Source: Methyloversatilis discipulorum (lineage in GTDB: Bacteria; Pseudomonadota; Gammaproteobacteria; Burkholderiales; Rhodocyclaceae). Taken from it: a DNA stretch of 64,000 nucleotides. How positions within the stretch are numbered: position 1 is the first letter of the stretch; each line of letters opens with the position of its first letter. Made by a program: the position numbers and the translations under genes. Below are positions 1-9,134 of the stretch, in pieces. The stretch lies in contig NZ_JADMJL010000016.1 in assembly GCF_018780585.1 (NCBI RefSeq), positions 220,766-284,765 of the forward strand, read 5' to 3'. Under the pieces are notes generated by a model. It did not search any database. It was not told where the DNA came from and was given only the letters and a program-made list of their open reading frames with translations.

Positions 1-84
1 GCGAAGAAGGCTGCACCGGCGAAGGCCGCTGCGAAGCCGGCAGCGAAGAAGGCTGCACCGGCGAAGGCCGCTGCGAAGCCGGCC
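1..84 (+). repeat. Tandem 42-bp coding repeat (14 residues per unit)
   Basis: Bases 1-42 and 43-84 are nearly identical units; only the last base of the unit differs (A versus C). They encode the Ala/Lys/Pro unit of the H1-like protein. The pattern decays after about base 90 into shorter GCGAAGCCGGC-like steps. Repeats of this kind change copy number readily by slippage, so length is likely to differ between strains. Confidence 0.8.
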
Positions 85-318
85 GCGAAGCCTGCCGCAA
101 AGCCGGCTACCAAGCCTGCTGCGAAGAAGGTGGCGGCGCCTGCGGTGACCAAGGCCGTTGCGAAGGCACCGGAGGCCGCGCCGGCCGCTGCCGCAAAGTC
201 GGAAGCGCCCGCTGCTCCGGCGCCGGCAACGCCGTCGACGGCTGCTACGCCGGGTATCAAGTCGTCGCTGAATCCGGCTGCTGCATGGCCCTTCCCGACG
301 GGTTCGCGTCCGTCCTGA
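1..318 (+). CDS. Histone H1-like Ala/Lys/Pro-rich protein, C-terminal part (5' end outside window)
   Basis: The frame is open from base 1 to the TGA at 316-318, giving at least 105 residues; the start lies upstream of the window. The first 45 residues are almost only Ala, Lys and Pro in AAKPAAKKAAPAK-type runs, followed by a less basic Ala/Pro stretch and a C-terminus ending FPTGSRPS. Such low-complexity basic tails occur in bacterial H1-like (HctB/BpH1, AlgP-like) DNA-binding proteins, which condense or bridge DNA in the nucleoid. The composition and tandem DNA repeat support that family; the exact member cannot be told without the N-terminus. A strong terminator follows 23 bases after the stop, so it ends its transcript. 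Confidence 0.6.
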   Translation, partial: AKKAAPAKAAAKPAAKKAAPAKAAAKPAAKPAAKPATKPAAKKVAAPAVTKAVAKAPEAAPAAAAKSEAPAAPAPATPSTAATPGIKSSLNPAAAWPFPTGSRPS

Positions 319-340
319 TCGCGCGTCCTGCGTCATCGAA

Positions 341-377
341 AGCGGCATGGAGATCGTTGTCTCCATGCCGCTTTTTT
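341..377 (+). terminator. Intrinsic terminator of the H1-like gene
   Basis: Perfect 13-bp stem AGCGGCATGGAGA (341-353) / TCTCCATGCCGCT (360-372), six-base loop, then a run of six T. This is a textbook rho-independent terminator 23 bases after the stop codon. Confidence 0.9.
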
Positions 378-720
378 CTTTGACGAGGAGCCCATCCTGA
401 TCCGGTGTTACGAAGCTTTACTTGACCTGTCCCTTGTAAATCAGGAAGATGCGCGCGTCGTTGCTTGATCGCTCCCTCCGGCACACGTAACAGATACGTC
501 GCCACCAGCAGTTTCAGTTTGACCCGGGCCTTAGCCCTGTCCGTCCGGGTTTCCAGAATGTTCCGACCGCCACTGCGGTCCGCGAACTCCGCGATTCAAG
601 CTTTTCCGTACGCTTCGCCACGCTGCGAGGCACGGCAACAGCCCGTTAGCACGGGCTCCTCAGGCGTGCTGCGTCCATCGCTTCTGCGATGTCCGTCGGA
701 ACGCGCGAAAGGAGTGCTGC
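378..720. other. Non-coding stretch before the transglycosylase gene
   Basis: No plus-strand gene with a ribosome site is visible here until the AAAGGAG at 709-715. A small hairpin AGCCCGT/ACGGGCT (640-646, 651-657) lacks a T-run. On the minus strand, 418-595 reads like decayed coding sequence and is listed separately. I see no promoter I would defend. Confidence 0.5.
418..595 (-). pseudogene. Possible relic of a minus-strand gene (frameshifted fragment)
   Basis: From 595 downwards the minus strand reads I-A-E-F-A-D-R-S-G-G-R-N-I-L-E-T, then a basic stretch and LLVATYLLRVPEGAIKQ. In the next frame it continues ARIFLIYKGQVK followed by TAA (420-418). Both halves look like normal protein and join naturally with one frameshift near 455-465. 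The N-terminal end is closed by a TGA at 596-598 and no start with a ribosome site is present. I do not recognise the family. It could also be a structured intergenic element that happens to be open. Confidence 0.25.
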
Positions 721-1437
721 ATGAACAAGGTTTTCTCCGTCCTCAAGGGCACCGCAGCAGTAGTGCTGCACTTTGCGCACGGTGGTCTGCTCGCCGTCGG
801 TCTCATGGTCAGTGTGTTCGTCGTACTGCGTGTGGCCGAAGCGGGTCTGACGCCGCGCATGCTGCCCTCACTGCCCGAGTTCTCGCTGCTGGGCGGTACG
901 CAGCAGGTTTCGGCAGACGCCGATCTGCAGATGCCCGATCTGCCGGCCACCGGCTCGGGTGTCGAACTGACCGCGCAGCAGAAGACGGTCGCTGACCATG
1001 TCTCGCGTCGTCACCGTGTGGCGCGTGTGGCGGTCGAACAGTACGTGACCGACGTCTATGCCGCGGCATCCCGCTACAAGCTCGATCCGCTGTTGCTGAT
1101 CGCGCTGATTTCGGTCGAGTCCGCCTTCAACCCGACGGCGGAGAGCGCCTGGGGTGCGCAGGGGCTGACCCAGGTCATTCCGAAATACCATCCGGAAAAG
1201 CTGGCGCTGTTCGGCCCCGATGCATCGCTGCTCGACCCGACCACCAGCATCTTCGTCGGTGCGCAGGTGCTGCGTGAATACATCCGCCTGTCCGGCTCGG
1301 TCGAGGGCGGTCTGCAGCGCTATGTCGGATCGATCGAGGATCCAGACCAGGTGTATTCGAACAAGGTGCTGACGGAATACCGCCGTCTTTCCGCGACTTT
1401 CGGTCCGCGTCTGCAGACGGCGGAAGTGGCGCTCTGA
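721..1437 (+). CDS. Membrane-anchored lytic transglycosylase (SLT domain)
   Basis: 238 residues. A hydrophobic segment at about residues 11-37 (VVLHFAHGG...VSVFVVLRV) is a signal anchor or uncleaved signal. The SLT (goose-lysozyme-like) domain starts near residue 105 (VEQYVTDVYAAASRYKLDP). The catalytic glutamate is E133 in SVESAFNP, followed by the family motif GAQGLTQVIP (about 144-153) and a Q-R-Y-V-G helix near 205. These enzymes cleave peptidoglycan between MurNAc and GlcNAc to give 1,6-anhydro ends in the periplasm. AAAGGAG at 709-715 fixes the ATG at 721. It stands alone, with non-coding DNA on both sides. Family assignment is firm; a specific mlt name is not justified. Confidence 0.85.
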   Translation: MNKVFSVLKGTAAVVLHFAHGGLLAVGLMVSVFVVLRVAEAGLTPRMLPSLPEFSLLGGTQQVSADADLQMPDLPATGSGVELTAQQKTVADHVSRRHRVARVAVEQYVTDVYAAASRYKLDPLLLIALISVESAFNPTAESAWGAQGLTQVIPKYHPEKLALFGPDASLLDPTTSIFVGAQVLREYIRLSGSVEGGLQRYVGSIEDPDQVYSNKVLTEYRRLSATFGPRLQTAEVAL

Positions 1438-1448
1438 CGCCTCTCCTG

Positions 1449-1466
1449 GCCGGCCGCACGGCCGGC
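1449..1466. other. GC-rich hairpin after the transglycosylase gene
   Basis: GCCGGCCG (1449-1456), CA, CGGCCGGC (1459-1466): an 8-bp perfect stem 12 bases after the stop codon. It has no T-run, so it could help rho-dependent termination or protect the 3' end, but it is not a classical terminator. Confidence 0.35.
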
Positions 1467-1611
1467 GGGTGCGATACAACGGTTATCCACAGCCCGCTGG
1501 GCGCGCCGAACGGCTAAAATCTCCGGTTTTCGCACTGCACCATGTTTCGCCCATCAGGCGCGGCATCGGGTGCAGGGCGATGCAACTCGACCGGAGGAGT
1601 CGCCGTTCACC

Positions 1612-3885
1612 ATGGATGAGCACTTTCGCAACGCTGCACTCGAATACCACCGCAAGCCCACCCCGGGCAAGATTTCCGTCGTTCCCACTAAGGCGCTGAC
1701 CAACCAGCAGGATCTGTCGCTGGCCTACTCGCCCGGCGTCGCCGCCGCCTGCGAGGAGATCGTTGCCGACCCGCTGCAGGTCAGCCAGATGACCGCCCGC
1801 GGCAACCTGATCGGTGTCGTCACCAACGGCACCGCGGTGCTCGGCCTGGGCCCGATCGGCCCTCTGGCCGCCAAACCGGTGATGGAAGGCAAGGGCGTGC
1901 TGTTCAAGAAGTTCGCCAACATCGACGTGTTCGACATCGAGCTGGACGAGCGCGACCCGGACAAGCTGGTCGACATCATCGCGGCGATGGAACCGACCTT
2001 CGGTGGCATCAACCTCGAGGACATCAAGGCACCAGAGTGCTTCTACATCGAGCGCAAGCTGCGCGAGCGGATGAAGATCCCGGTCTTCCACGACGACCAG
2101 CACGGCACCGCGATCGTCGTCGGTGCTGCAGTGCTCAATGGTCTGAAGGCGGTCGGCAAGGACATCAAGGAGGTCAAGCTGGTCACTTCGGGCGCCGGTG
2201 CGGCCGCGCTGGCCTGCCTCGATCTGCTGGTGCTGCTCGGCATGCCGATCGAGAACATCTGGGTGACCGACATCAAGGGCGTGGTGTACGAAGGTCGCAT
2301 CGAGGACATGGAGCCGCTGAAGGCGCGCTACGCGAAGGTGACGGACGCACGTACGCTGGGCGAGGTGATCCATGACGCCGACGTGTTCCTCGGTCTGTCG
2401 GCGGGTGGCGTGCTGAAGGCCGACATGGTCAAGCGCATGGCGCCGAGGCCGCTCATCCTCGCGCTGGCCAACCCGAATCCGGAAATCATGCCGGACGAGG
2501 TGAAGGCGGTACGCGACGACGCTGTGATCGCGACCGGCCGTTCGGACTATCCGAACCAGGTCAACAACGTGCTGTGCTTCCCCTTCATCTTCCGTGGTGC
2601 GCTCGATGTCGGCGCGACCACGATCACTGAAGAGATGAAGCTGGCAGCGGTGCGCGCCATCGCCGATCTGGCCCAGGTCGAGCAGAGCGAAATCGTGCGC
2701 GCCGCCTACGGCGAGCAGCCGATGTCCTTCGGTCCGGAGTACCTGATTCCGAAGCCCTTCGATCCGCGCCTCATCGTCAAGATCGCACCGGCGGTGGCGC
2801 AGGCGGCGATGGATTCGGGCGTGGCGACGCGTCCGATCGAGGATTTCGAGGCTTACCGCCAGCAGCTGAACAACCTGGTGTGGATTTCCGGCCTCGTGAT
2901 GAAGCCGGTGTTCGCCGAAGCGAAGCGCAATCCGAAGCGCATCATCTACGCCGAGGGCGAGGATGAGCGCGTGCTCAGCGCGGTGCGCAACGTGGTTGAC
3001 GAGGGCATGGCGCGCCCCATCCTGATCGGTCGGCGCGACGTGGTGCTGGGCCGCATCCAGAAGCTGGGCCTGCGCCTGCGTCCGGAGATCGACTTCGAAC
3101 TGGTGACGCCGGAGAACGACCCGCGCTACAAGGAGCTGTGGACCACCTACCACGCACTGACCGAGCGCAAGGGCATTTCGGTCGATTACGCGAAGATGGA
3201 AGCGCGTCGTCGCACGACGCTGATCGGCGCGCTGATGGTTCGCCTCGGTTACGCCGATGGCCTGATCTGCGGCACCTTCGGCAACTTCGCGCGCCACCTG
3301 CATTTCGTACGCAACGTGCTCGGCCTGAAGGAAGGGCTGCGCAACTTCTACGCGATGAATCTGCTGAACCTGCCGGGCCGCACGCTGATGCTGTGCGATA
3401 CCTATGTGAACTACGATCCGACGGCGGAGCAGGTGGTCGAGATGACCGTGCTGGCGGCGGAAGAGGCGCGCCGTTTCGGCATCGAGCCGAAGATCGCGCT
3501 GCTGTCGCACTCGAACTTCGGTTCGGACAACACGACGACTTCCGACAAGATGCGCCGCGCGCTGGAGATCCTGCACGCCGATCACCCCGAACTCGAGGTG
3601 GAGGGCGAAATGCACGGTGACGCGGCGCTGGACATCGACATCCGCACCCGCATCTTCCCCAATTCCAGATTGCGGGACGAGGCGAATCTGCTTATCTTCC
3701 CGACGCTGGATGCAGCCAACATTTCCTACAATCTGCTGAAGACCGCCGCCGGCGAGGGCATGACCATCGGCCCCATCCTGCTCGGCGCGAAGCAGCCGGT
3801 GCACATCCTGACGCCGACGGCGACGGTGAGGCGCATCGTGAACATGACTGCACTGACCGTGGTGGAGGCAAGTCACATCCGCTGA
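1612..3885 (+). CDS. maeB: NADP-dependent malic enzyme with phosphotransacetylase-like C-terminal domain
   Basis: 757 residues, the usual MaeB length. The N-terminal 430 residues are the malic enzyme part: [18 protein letters not shown], the [11 protein letters not shown] metal/substrate motif, and a Rossmann loop [16 protein letters not shown]. Residues 430-757 form the PTA-like domain ([15 protein letters not shown], then a C-terminus [18 protein letters not shown]). In the family the C-domain is regulatory and binds acetyl-CoA rather than acting as an enzyme. The reaction is oxidative decarboxylation of malate to pyruvate, making NADPH for growth on C4 acids or acetate. The ATG at 1612 is preceded by CCGGAGGAG (1591-1599); an upstream in-frame ATG at 1570 lacks a ribosome site and would add unconserved residues. 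Confidence 0.95.
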   Translation: MDEHFRNAALEYHRKPTPGKISVVPTKALTNQQDLSLAYSPGVAAACEEIVADPLQVSQMTARGNLIGVVTNGTAVLGLGPIGPLAAKPVMEGKGVLFKKFANIDVFDIELDERDPDKLVDIIAAMEPTFGGINLEDIKAPECFYIERKLRERMKIPVFHDDQHGTAIVVGAAVLNGLKAVGKDIKEVKLVTSGAGAAALACLDLLVLLGMPIENIWVTDIKGVVYEGRIEDMEPLKARYAKVTDARTLGEVIHDADVFLGLSAGGVLKADMVKRMAPRPLILALANPNPEIMPDEVKAVRDDAVIATGRSDYPNQVNNVLCFPFIFRGALDVGATTITEEMKLAAVRAIADLAQVEQSEIVRAAYGEQPMSFGPEYLIPKPFDPRLIVKIAPAVAQAAMDSGVATRPIEDFEAYRQQLNNLVWISGLVMKPVFAEAKRNPKRIIYAEGEDERVLSAVRNVVDEGMARPILIGRRDVVLGRIQKLGLRLRPEIDFELVTPENDPRYKELWTTYHALTERKGISVDYAKMEARRRTTLIGALMVRLGYADGLICGTFGNFARHLHFVRNVLGLKEGLRNFYAMNLLNLPGRTLMLCDTYVNYDPTAEQVVEMTVLAAEEARRFGIEPKIALLSHSNFGSDNTTTSDKMRRALEILHADHPELEVEGEMHGDAALDIDIRTRIFPNSRLRDEANLLIFPTLDAANISYNLLKTAAGEGMTIGPILLGAKQPVHILTPTATVRRIVNMTALTVVEASHIR

Positions 3886-3915
3886 CCCACGGCCCGTGCC
3901 CGAAAGGGGGAGGGC

Positions 3916-5094
3916 GTGGAGCAGCACGGGAGGACGGCGCTGGTGTTGTCCGGAGGCGGCGCTCGCGCCGCCTACCAGGTCGGCGTGCTGTCGGCGGTGC
4001 GCGAGTTGCTGCCGGACAAGCGCATCAATCCTTTCCCCATCCTGTGCGGCACTTCGGCTGGCGCCATCAACGCCGCCGCGCTGGGTGTCTTCAGCGAGGA
4101 CTTCGGCGACGCCGTCGACAACCTGCTGTACATCTGGCGCAATTTCGAAGCTGGTCAGGTCTATCGCGCCGACCCCTGGGGCATAGGCAAGACCGGCGCG
4201 CGCTGGCTGATGGCGCTGATGTTCGGCTGGGCGGTGGACCGCTACCCGAAGTCGCTGCTCGACAACACGCCGCTGCGCGAACTGCTGGCTGCCCGGCTCG
4301 ACTTCTCGCGCATCGACCGGGCCATCCAGCGCGGTGCGCTGTACGCGCTGTCGATCACTGCCTCCGGCTATACGTCGGGCGACAGTGTCGCCTTCTTCGA
4401 GGGCGGCGACGGCATCGAGCCGTGGAAGCGCATGCAGCGCGCCGCCTCGCGCACGCCGCTCAAGGTCGAGCATCTGCTGGCCAGCAGCGCGCTGCCCTTC
4501 ATCTTTCCGGCCGTACACATCAACCGCGAGTATTTCGGCGACGGCTCGATGCGCCAGCTGGCGCCGGTCAGTCCGGCAGTGCATCTGGGCGCCGAACGCA
4601 TCTTCATCGTCGGCGTGGGGCGCATGAGCGAGAAGGATCCACGGCGTCGCGGCCACGGCTATCCGTCGCTGGCCCAGGTTGCCGGTCACGCGCTGGCCAG
4701 CATCTTTCTCGACCAGCTGATGATAGACATCGAGCAGTTGCAGCGCGTCAACGACATCCTCGGGCGTATTCCGCCACACGTGATGGCGCAGATGGGCGTG
4801 CCCCTGCGACCGATCGAAACGCTGGTGATCGCGCCCTCGGAGCGGCTGGACGACATCGCCGCCCGCCACGTCGATGCGCTGCCGATAGGGGTGCGTACGC
4901 TGCTCGGCGGCATCGGCGGCACCCGGCGCGCCGGCGGCGGTCTGGCGAGCTACCTGCTGTTCGAAAAGCCCTTCACCCGGGCGCTGATAGACCTCGGTTA
5001 CCGTGACACGATGGCGCGCGCGGACGACGTGGTGAGCTTTCTTGGTCTGAAGTTTGCGGCGGAAATGCCGTCAAGTATTACTTCACGATCGTGA
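3916..5094 (+). CDS. Patatin-like phospholipase
   Basis: 392 residues. The Ser-Asp catalytic dyad of patatins is visible: the oxyanion loop SGGGARAAYQ (12-21), the nucleophile elbow G-T-S47-A-G, and D209-G-S. No signal peptide is seen, so it is likely cytoplasmic or peripherally bound to the inner membrane. It should hydrolyse acyl ester bonds of phospholipids or lysophospholipids. The start is GTG at 3916 with AAAGGGGGAGG (3903-3912) in front, 30 bases after maeB, so the two may share a transcript. The C-terminal third (about 250-392) resembles the DUF3336-less patatins of betaproteobacteria; its role is not known. Confidence 0.85.
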   Translation: MEQHGRTALVLSGGGARAAYQVGVLSAVRELLPDKRINPFPILCGTSAGAINAAALGVFSEDFGDAVDNLLYIWRNFEAGQVYRADPWGIGKTGARWLMALMFGWAVDRYPKSLLDNTPLRELLAARLDFSRIDRAIQRGALYALSITASGYTSGDSVAFFEGGDGIEPWKRMQRAASRTPLKVEHLLASSALPFIFPAVHINREYFGDGSMRQLAPVSPAVHLGAERIFIVGVGRMSEKDPRRRGHGYPSLAQVAGHALASIFLDQLMIDIEQLQRVNDILGRIPPHVMAQMGVPLRPIETLVIAPSERLDDIAARHVDALPIGVRTLLGGIGGTRRAGGGLASYLLFEKPFTRALIDLGYRDTMARADDVVSFLGLKFAAEMPSSITSRS

Positions 5095-5132
5095 ACTCGC
5101 CCTAAGAATACTTTCCAGGCTCTTATTTTCGT

Positions 5133-5160
5133 TTGAGAATTTGATCTCGGGGGGTAAACT
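5133..5160 (+). promoter_or_regulatory. Candidate sigma-70 promoter for the PbpG-like gene
   Basis: TTGAGA (5133-5138), 16-bp spacer, TAAACT (5155-5160), about 35 bases before the ATG at 5197. The spacer crosses an unusually AT-rich patch for this genome. Confidence 0.4.
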
Positions 5161-5196
5161 TCGGCCTCAATCGAACCGCCAGCAGGGGTCACACGC

Positions 5197-6198
5197 ATGT
5201 TTCTGAAGTACCTGATGGTCAGCTGCACCGCGATGGCGCTGAGTTTCGTCGTCGCACCCACCGTCGAAGCCGCTTCCGGCAAGACGACCACCCAGGCCAA
5301 GGCCGGCAAGAAATCGGTCAAGGTCGCCAAATCTTCCAAGTCTGCGCGCATCAAGCAGGCGAGCATCAAAAAGACCTCCCGCAAGTCCGTCGCGGCCGTG
5401 CCGCGCGAGGCCGCCGTGCCCGACATGGATGCGCTCGGCCTGCCGAACGTCAAGTCGACCGCCGTGCTGGTGCAGGACCAGAGCTCGGGCGAGGTGCTGT
5501 TCGAACGCAATTCGTCGGCCATCGTGCCGATCGCCTCGATCACCAAGCTGATGACCGCGATGGTGGCGCTGGACGCCAAACCGGCGCTGGACGAGGTGCT
5601 CGAGGTGAGCGAGGAGGACATCGACCAGCTCAAGGGCACCCGTTCGCGCCTGGCCATCGGTACCCGGCTGACGCGCGAGGAGATGCTGCATCTGGCGTTG
5701 ATGTCGTCGGAAAACCGTGCCTCGTCGGCACTGTCGCGCTACTACCCGGGCGGCCACGCGGCCTTCATCGCAGCGATGAACCGCAAGGCGCACGACCTCG
5801 GCCTGGCTGACACGCAGTTCTTCGACAGCACCGGTCTGAATCCGCGCAATGTGTCGTCGGCGCGCGATCTGGCGAAGATGGTGGCGGCTTCGGCCAGCTA
5901 TCCGCTGATCCGCGAGTTCTCGACCACGCGCGACGGCTACTTCGCCGTCAATGGCCGCATGGTGCATTTCAACAACACCAACGCGCTGGTGTCGAACCCC
6001 GAGTGGGAAATCGGTCTGCAGAAGACCGGTTTCACCAACGAGGCGGGCAAGTGTCTGGTGATGCAGGCCTGGATGAACCAGAAGCCGGTGGTGATCGTGC
6101 TGCTCGATTCCTGGGGCCGGCTCACCCGCATCGGCGACGCGAACCGCATCCGCCGCTGGGTCGAGCAAGTGGCCCAGCAGGGCGCCCGTCAGGGCTGA
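5197..6198 (+). CDS. pbpG: D-alanyl-D-alanine endopeptidase / carboxypeptidase, S11 family (PBP7-like)
   Basis: 333 residues with a signal peptide (MFLKYLMVSCTAMALSFVVA...EA, cleavage about 25). A Lys/Ser-rich linker at 29-66 is unlike the enzyme core and may touch the wall or nucleic acid-like polyanions. The three penicillin-binding motifs are present in order: S114-I-T-K117, S171-E-N173 and K276-T-G278. The enzyme acts in the periplasm on peptidoglycan cross-links. Length and the absence of a C-terminal amphipathic anchor or extra domain fit PbpG rather than DacA/C. Its stop is 4 bases from the lutA ATG, so read-through into lutABC is possible. Confidence 0.85.
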   Translation: MFLKYLMVSCTAMALSFVVAPTVEAASGKTTTQAKAGKKSVKVAKSSKSARIKQASIKKTSRKSVAAVPREAAVPDMDALGLPNVKSTAVLVQDQSSGEVLFERNSSAIVPIASITKLMTAMVALDAKPALDEVLEVSEEDIDQLKGTRSRLAIGTRLTREEMLHLALMSSENRASSALSRYYPGGHAAFIAAMNRKAHDLGLADTQFFDSTGLNPRNVSSARDLAKMVAASASYPLIREFSTTRDGYFAVNGRMVHFNNTNALVSNPEWEIGLQKTGFTNEAGKCLVMQAWMNQKPVVIVLLDSWGRLTRIGDANRIRRWVEQVAQQGARQG

Positions 6199-6202
6199 GC
6201 TC

Positions 6203-6961
6203 ATGGTCGCTCCGGGCAGTCGCGGCGAGGTCGCTCTCTTCGTCACCTGCCTGGTCGACCTGATGCGGCCGTCAATCGCCTTCTCGGCGCTGAAGCTGAT
6301 CGAGGCGGCCGGTTACGTCGCCGTCGTGCCGGAGGCGCAGACCTGTTGCGGACAGCCCGGCTACAACTCGGGCGATACCGCGGCGGCGCGCGCGCTGGCG
6401 CGCAAGTTCATCGCCGAGTTCGAGCGCTTCCCTTATATCGTCGCGCCGTCCGGCTCCTGTGCCGGCACGGTGCGCACGCACTATCCCGACCTGTTTGCCA
6501 ACGAGCCCGAGTGGCGGGCGCGCGCCGAGGCGCTGGCAGCGAAAACCTTCGAACTGACGCAGTTCCTGGTCGATGTCGCCGGCGTGACCGAGGTGCCGGG
6601 CGATTTCAGCGGTTCGGTCACCTATCACGACAGCTGTTCCGGCCTGCGTGAACTGGGCGTGAAGCAGCAGCCGCGCACGCTGCTCGACCGCATGCCCGGC
6701 GTCAAGCGGATCGAAATGCGCGAATGCGAGGAGTGCTGCGGCTTCGGCGGCCTCTTCTCGGTCAAGTATCCGGACATTTCCGGCGCCATCGTGCAGCGCA
6801 AGTGCGACGCGATCCGGGGCAGCGGTGCCTACGCGGTGGCGCTCGGCGACCTCGGCTGCATGATGAATATCGAAGGCCGGCTGCGTCGCAATGGCGACGA
6901 ACTGACGCAGGTGATCCACATCGCCGAACTGCTCGCCGGCGACGTCGGGGGCCAGGGCTGA
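6203..6961 (+). CDS. lutA: L-lactate utilisation protein LutA (cysteine-rich CCG-domain Fe-S subunit)
   Basis: 252 residues made of two CCG domains (DUF224/COG0247). The first carries Q-T-CC-G-Q-P-G-Y near 48-55, the second Y-HDSCSGLREL near 140 and E-E-CC-GFGG near 177-183. These cysteine clusters bind Fe-S centres. With LutB and LutC it forms the LutABC oxidase, which converts L-lactate to pyruvate without a flavin dehydrogenase and feeds electrons to the respiratory chain. The gene begins the tight lutABC set: 1 base to lutB, then a 4-base overlap to lutC. No adjacent lactate permease or LutR is seen. Confidence 0.88.
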   Translation: MVAPGSRGEVALFVTCLVDLMRPSIAFSALKLIEAAGYVAVVPEAQTCCGQPGYNSGDTAAARALARKFIAEFERFPYIVAPSGSCAGTVRTHYPDLFANEPEWRARAEALAAKTFELTQFLVDVAGVTEVPGDFSGSVTYHDSCSGLRELGVKQQPRTLLDRMPGVKRIEMRECEECCGFGGLFSVKYPDISGAIVQRKCDAIRGSGAYAVALGDLGCMMNIEGRLRRNGDELTQVIHIAELLAGDVGGQG

Positions 6962-6962
6962 C

Positions 6963-8381
6963 ATGGAAGTTCGCTCGATGCACTTCGTGTCGCGGGTGCG
7001 TCAGCGGCTCGACGACCCGGAACTGCAGCGCAACCTGAAGCGCACGCGTGGCCGCAATGCGGCGTCGCGCGCCGCCGCCGTTGCCGCCTTCCCCGATTTC
7101 GACGCGGTGCGCGCACGCGCCACCGAAATCCGCGCCTCGGTGCTGCGCGATCTCGACGTCTGGCTGGAGCGTTTCGAGCAGAAGGCGATCGAGCGCGGCG
7201 CCACCGTGCTGTGGGCGCGCGACGGCGACCACGCCTGCGATCTGATCATCGACATCGCGCGCCGTCACGGCGTGCGTACGGTGGTGAAATCCAAGTCCAT
7301 GGTGTCGGAAGAGGCGGGGCTGAACGCCGCGCTCGAGGCTGCCGGCATCCGCCCGGTCGAGACCGACCTCGGCGAGTACATCCTGCAGATCAACGACAAC
7401 GAGCCACCGTCGCACATCATCATGCCGGTGATCCACAAGTCGAAGGAGCAGGTGTCCGAACTGTTCGCGCGCGTGCATGGCACCGCGCCAAAGACCGATA
7501 TCGAAGAGCTGACTCACGAGGCGCGGGCGGTGCTGCGGCCGGAATTCCTCGGCGCCGACATGGGCCTGTCCGGTGGCAACTTCCTGGTCGCCGAAACCGG
7601 CTCGGTCGCCATCGTCACCAACGAGGGTAACGGCCGGCTGTGCACCACGCTGCCGCGCGTGCATGTCGCGCTGACCGGCATCGAGAAGGTGATTCCGACG
7701 CTGGAGGATCTGGCCACGCTGCTGCGCATCCTGCCGCGTTCGGCCACCGGCCAGGCCATCACCAACTACGTGTCGATGCTGACCGGCCCGAAGCAGGCCG
7801 GCGATGCAGACGGTCCGGAGCACATGTATTTCGTGCTGGTCGATGGCGGTCGCGCTGATCTGCTGGGCAGCGAATTCGAAGCCATGTTGCGCTGCATACG
7901 CTGCGGCGCCTGCATGAACCATTGCCCGGTGTACCAGACGATAGGCGGTCATTCCTATGGCTGGGTCTATCCCGGGCCCATGGGTTCGGTACTGACGCCG
8001 CTCTACCAGGGGCTGGACAAGGCGATGGACCTGCCGCACGCGGCGACGCTGTGCAACCAGTGCGGCGTCGTCTGCCCGGTGTCGATTCCGCTGCCGGAGC
8101 TGATGCGCACGCTGCGCGAGAAGCAGGTCGAGCGTGGCCTGCGGCCTTGGTCGGAGCGCATCGCCACCAAGCTGTGGGCCTGGGTCGCGGCGCGACCGAC
8201 GCTGTACGCGCTGGGCACCCGCGTCGCCGTTCGCTATCTGCGCTGGCTGGCCGATGGCCGCGACCGCATACAGGTGATGGGTGTCGCGCCGGGCTGGACC
8301 GCGCAGCGCGACTTTCCGGCGCCGGCGGCGAAGACCTTCCGTGAGCTCTACGCCGAGCGCCGGCGCGGAGGCGGGCAATGA
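6963..8381 (+). CDS. lutB: L-lactate utilisation protein LutB (LUD domain plus ferredoxin-like domain)
   Basis: 472 residues. The LUD domain fills about 60-290 (KSKSMVSEEAGLN, GGNFLVAETGSVAIVTNEGN). Two [4Fe-4S] motifs follow near 305-360: CIRCGACMNHCPVY and CNQCGVVCPVSIPL. A family-typical extension follows. It is the electron-transfer subunit of the lactate oxidase. The ATG at 6963 lies directly after the lutA stop; an in-frame ATG at 6978 (MHFVSRV) is also possible and would match many family starts. The gene overlaps lutC by ATGA. Confidence 0.9.
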   Translation: MEVRSMHFVSRVRQRLDDPELQRNLKRTRGRNAASRAAAVAAFPDFDAVRARATEIRASVLRDLDVWLERFEQKAIERGATVLWARDGDHACDLIIDIARRHGVRTVVKSKSMVSEEAGLNAALEAAGIRPVETDLGEYILQINDNEPPSHIIMPVIHKSKEQVSELFARVHGTAPKTDIEELTHEARAVLRPEFLGADMGLSGGNFLVAETGSVAIVTNEGNGRLCTTLPRVHVALTGIEKVIPTLEDLATLLRILPRSATGQAITNYVSMLTGPKQAGDADGPEHMYFVLVDGGRADLLGSEFEAMLRCIRCGACMNHCPVYQTIGGHSYGWVYPGPMGSVLTPLYQGLDKAMDLPHAATLCNQCGVVCPVSIPLPELMRTLREKQVERGLRPWSERIATKLWAWVAARPTLYALGTRVAVRYLRWLADGRDRIQVMGVAPGWTAQRDFPAPAAKTFRELYAERRRGGGQ

Positions 8382-9022
8382 GCGTGCGCGACGACATCCT
8401 CGGCCGCCTGCGCCGTCAATTGGGCCGCACGGACAGCACGACCTTGGCCGCACGCGAGCGCGTCGAGGCAACGCTGGCGCTCCGGCAGACCGGGCCGCGC
8501 GCCGCTGCGGATGCCTTGCTCGATCGTTTCATCGAGCGCGCACGGGCGATGATTTCCAGCGTGGACCGCTGCGCCACCGAAGCCGAAGTGCCTGCGCACT
8601 GCGCCGACTGGCTGCGCGGGCACGGGCTACCGACGACGGTGGTCGTCGTCCCGGCGCTGGCCGCGCTGGACTGGGCCGGCGCCGGTCTGGAGGCGCGCGT
8701 CGGGGCGGCGACCGGCGACGATCTGGTCGGCGTCACCGGCTGCTTCCGCGCCATCGCCGAAACCGGCACGCTGATGCTCTGTTCGGGGCCGCAGTCGCCG
8801 GCCGTCAACAGCCTGCTGCCGGAAACGCATATCGCGGTGGTTCCGCGCCAGCACATCGTCGCCGACATGGAAGCCGCCTGGGCCGAGGCACGGCGCGAAC
8901 TGTCAGCCTGGCCGCGGGCGGTCAATTTCGTTTCAGGACCGTCGCGCACGGCCGATATCGAACAGACCATCGTGCTTGGCGCCCATGGCCCCTACCGTGT
9001 GCATCTGCTGATCGTCGGCTGA
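8378..9022 (+). CDS. lutC: L-lactate utilisation protein LutC (LUD domain)
   Basis: 214 residues. The single LUD domain is recognisable from VGVTGCFRAIAETGTLMLCSG and RQHIVADMEAAWAEA, ending in SRTADIEQTIVLGAHGP and HLLIVG. It begins inside the last codon of lutB (ATGA), showing translational coupling. It is required with LutA and LutB for lactate growth in organisms where it has been tested. A short stem GACAG/CTGTC follows the stop but has no T-run. Confidence 0.88.
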   Translation: MSVRDDILGRLRRQLGRTDSTTLAARERVEATLALRQTGPRAAADALLDRFIERARAMISSVDRCATEAEVPAHCADWLRGHGLPTTVVVVPALAALDWAGAGLEARVGAATGDDLVGVTGCFRAIAETGTLMLCSGPQSPAVNSLLPETHIAVVPRQHIVADMEAAWAEARRELSAWPRAVNFVSGPSRTADIEQTIVLGAHGPYRVHLLIVG

Positions 9023-9134
9023 GCACGACAGTCCCGGAGGCTGTCGGTCGGGGCGGTTTGCACGGATAATCCGCGCCAAGCGAGGCTCGGCCCGCCAAGA
9101 AGTCACCGAACAAGAATCGCCTGTCCAGCCGCAT

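Noticed and set aside
1483-1491. TTATCCACA, a perfect DnaA box
   Set aside because: A single copy with no other boxes, AT-rich unwinding region or origin-linked genes; chance is enough.
1483-4869. Very long minus-strand open frame (over 1,100 codons) opposite maeB and the patatin gene
   Set aside because: It is Arg/Asp/His/Val-rich with no domain or ribosome site, and is an effect of GC-rich codon use opposite two well-supported genes. The same applies to minus frames at 18993-21167 and 36755-40504.
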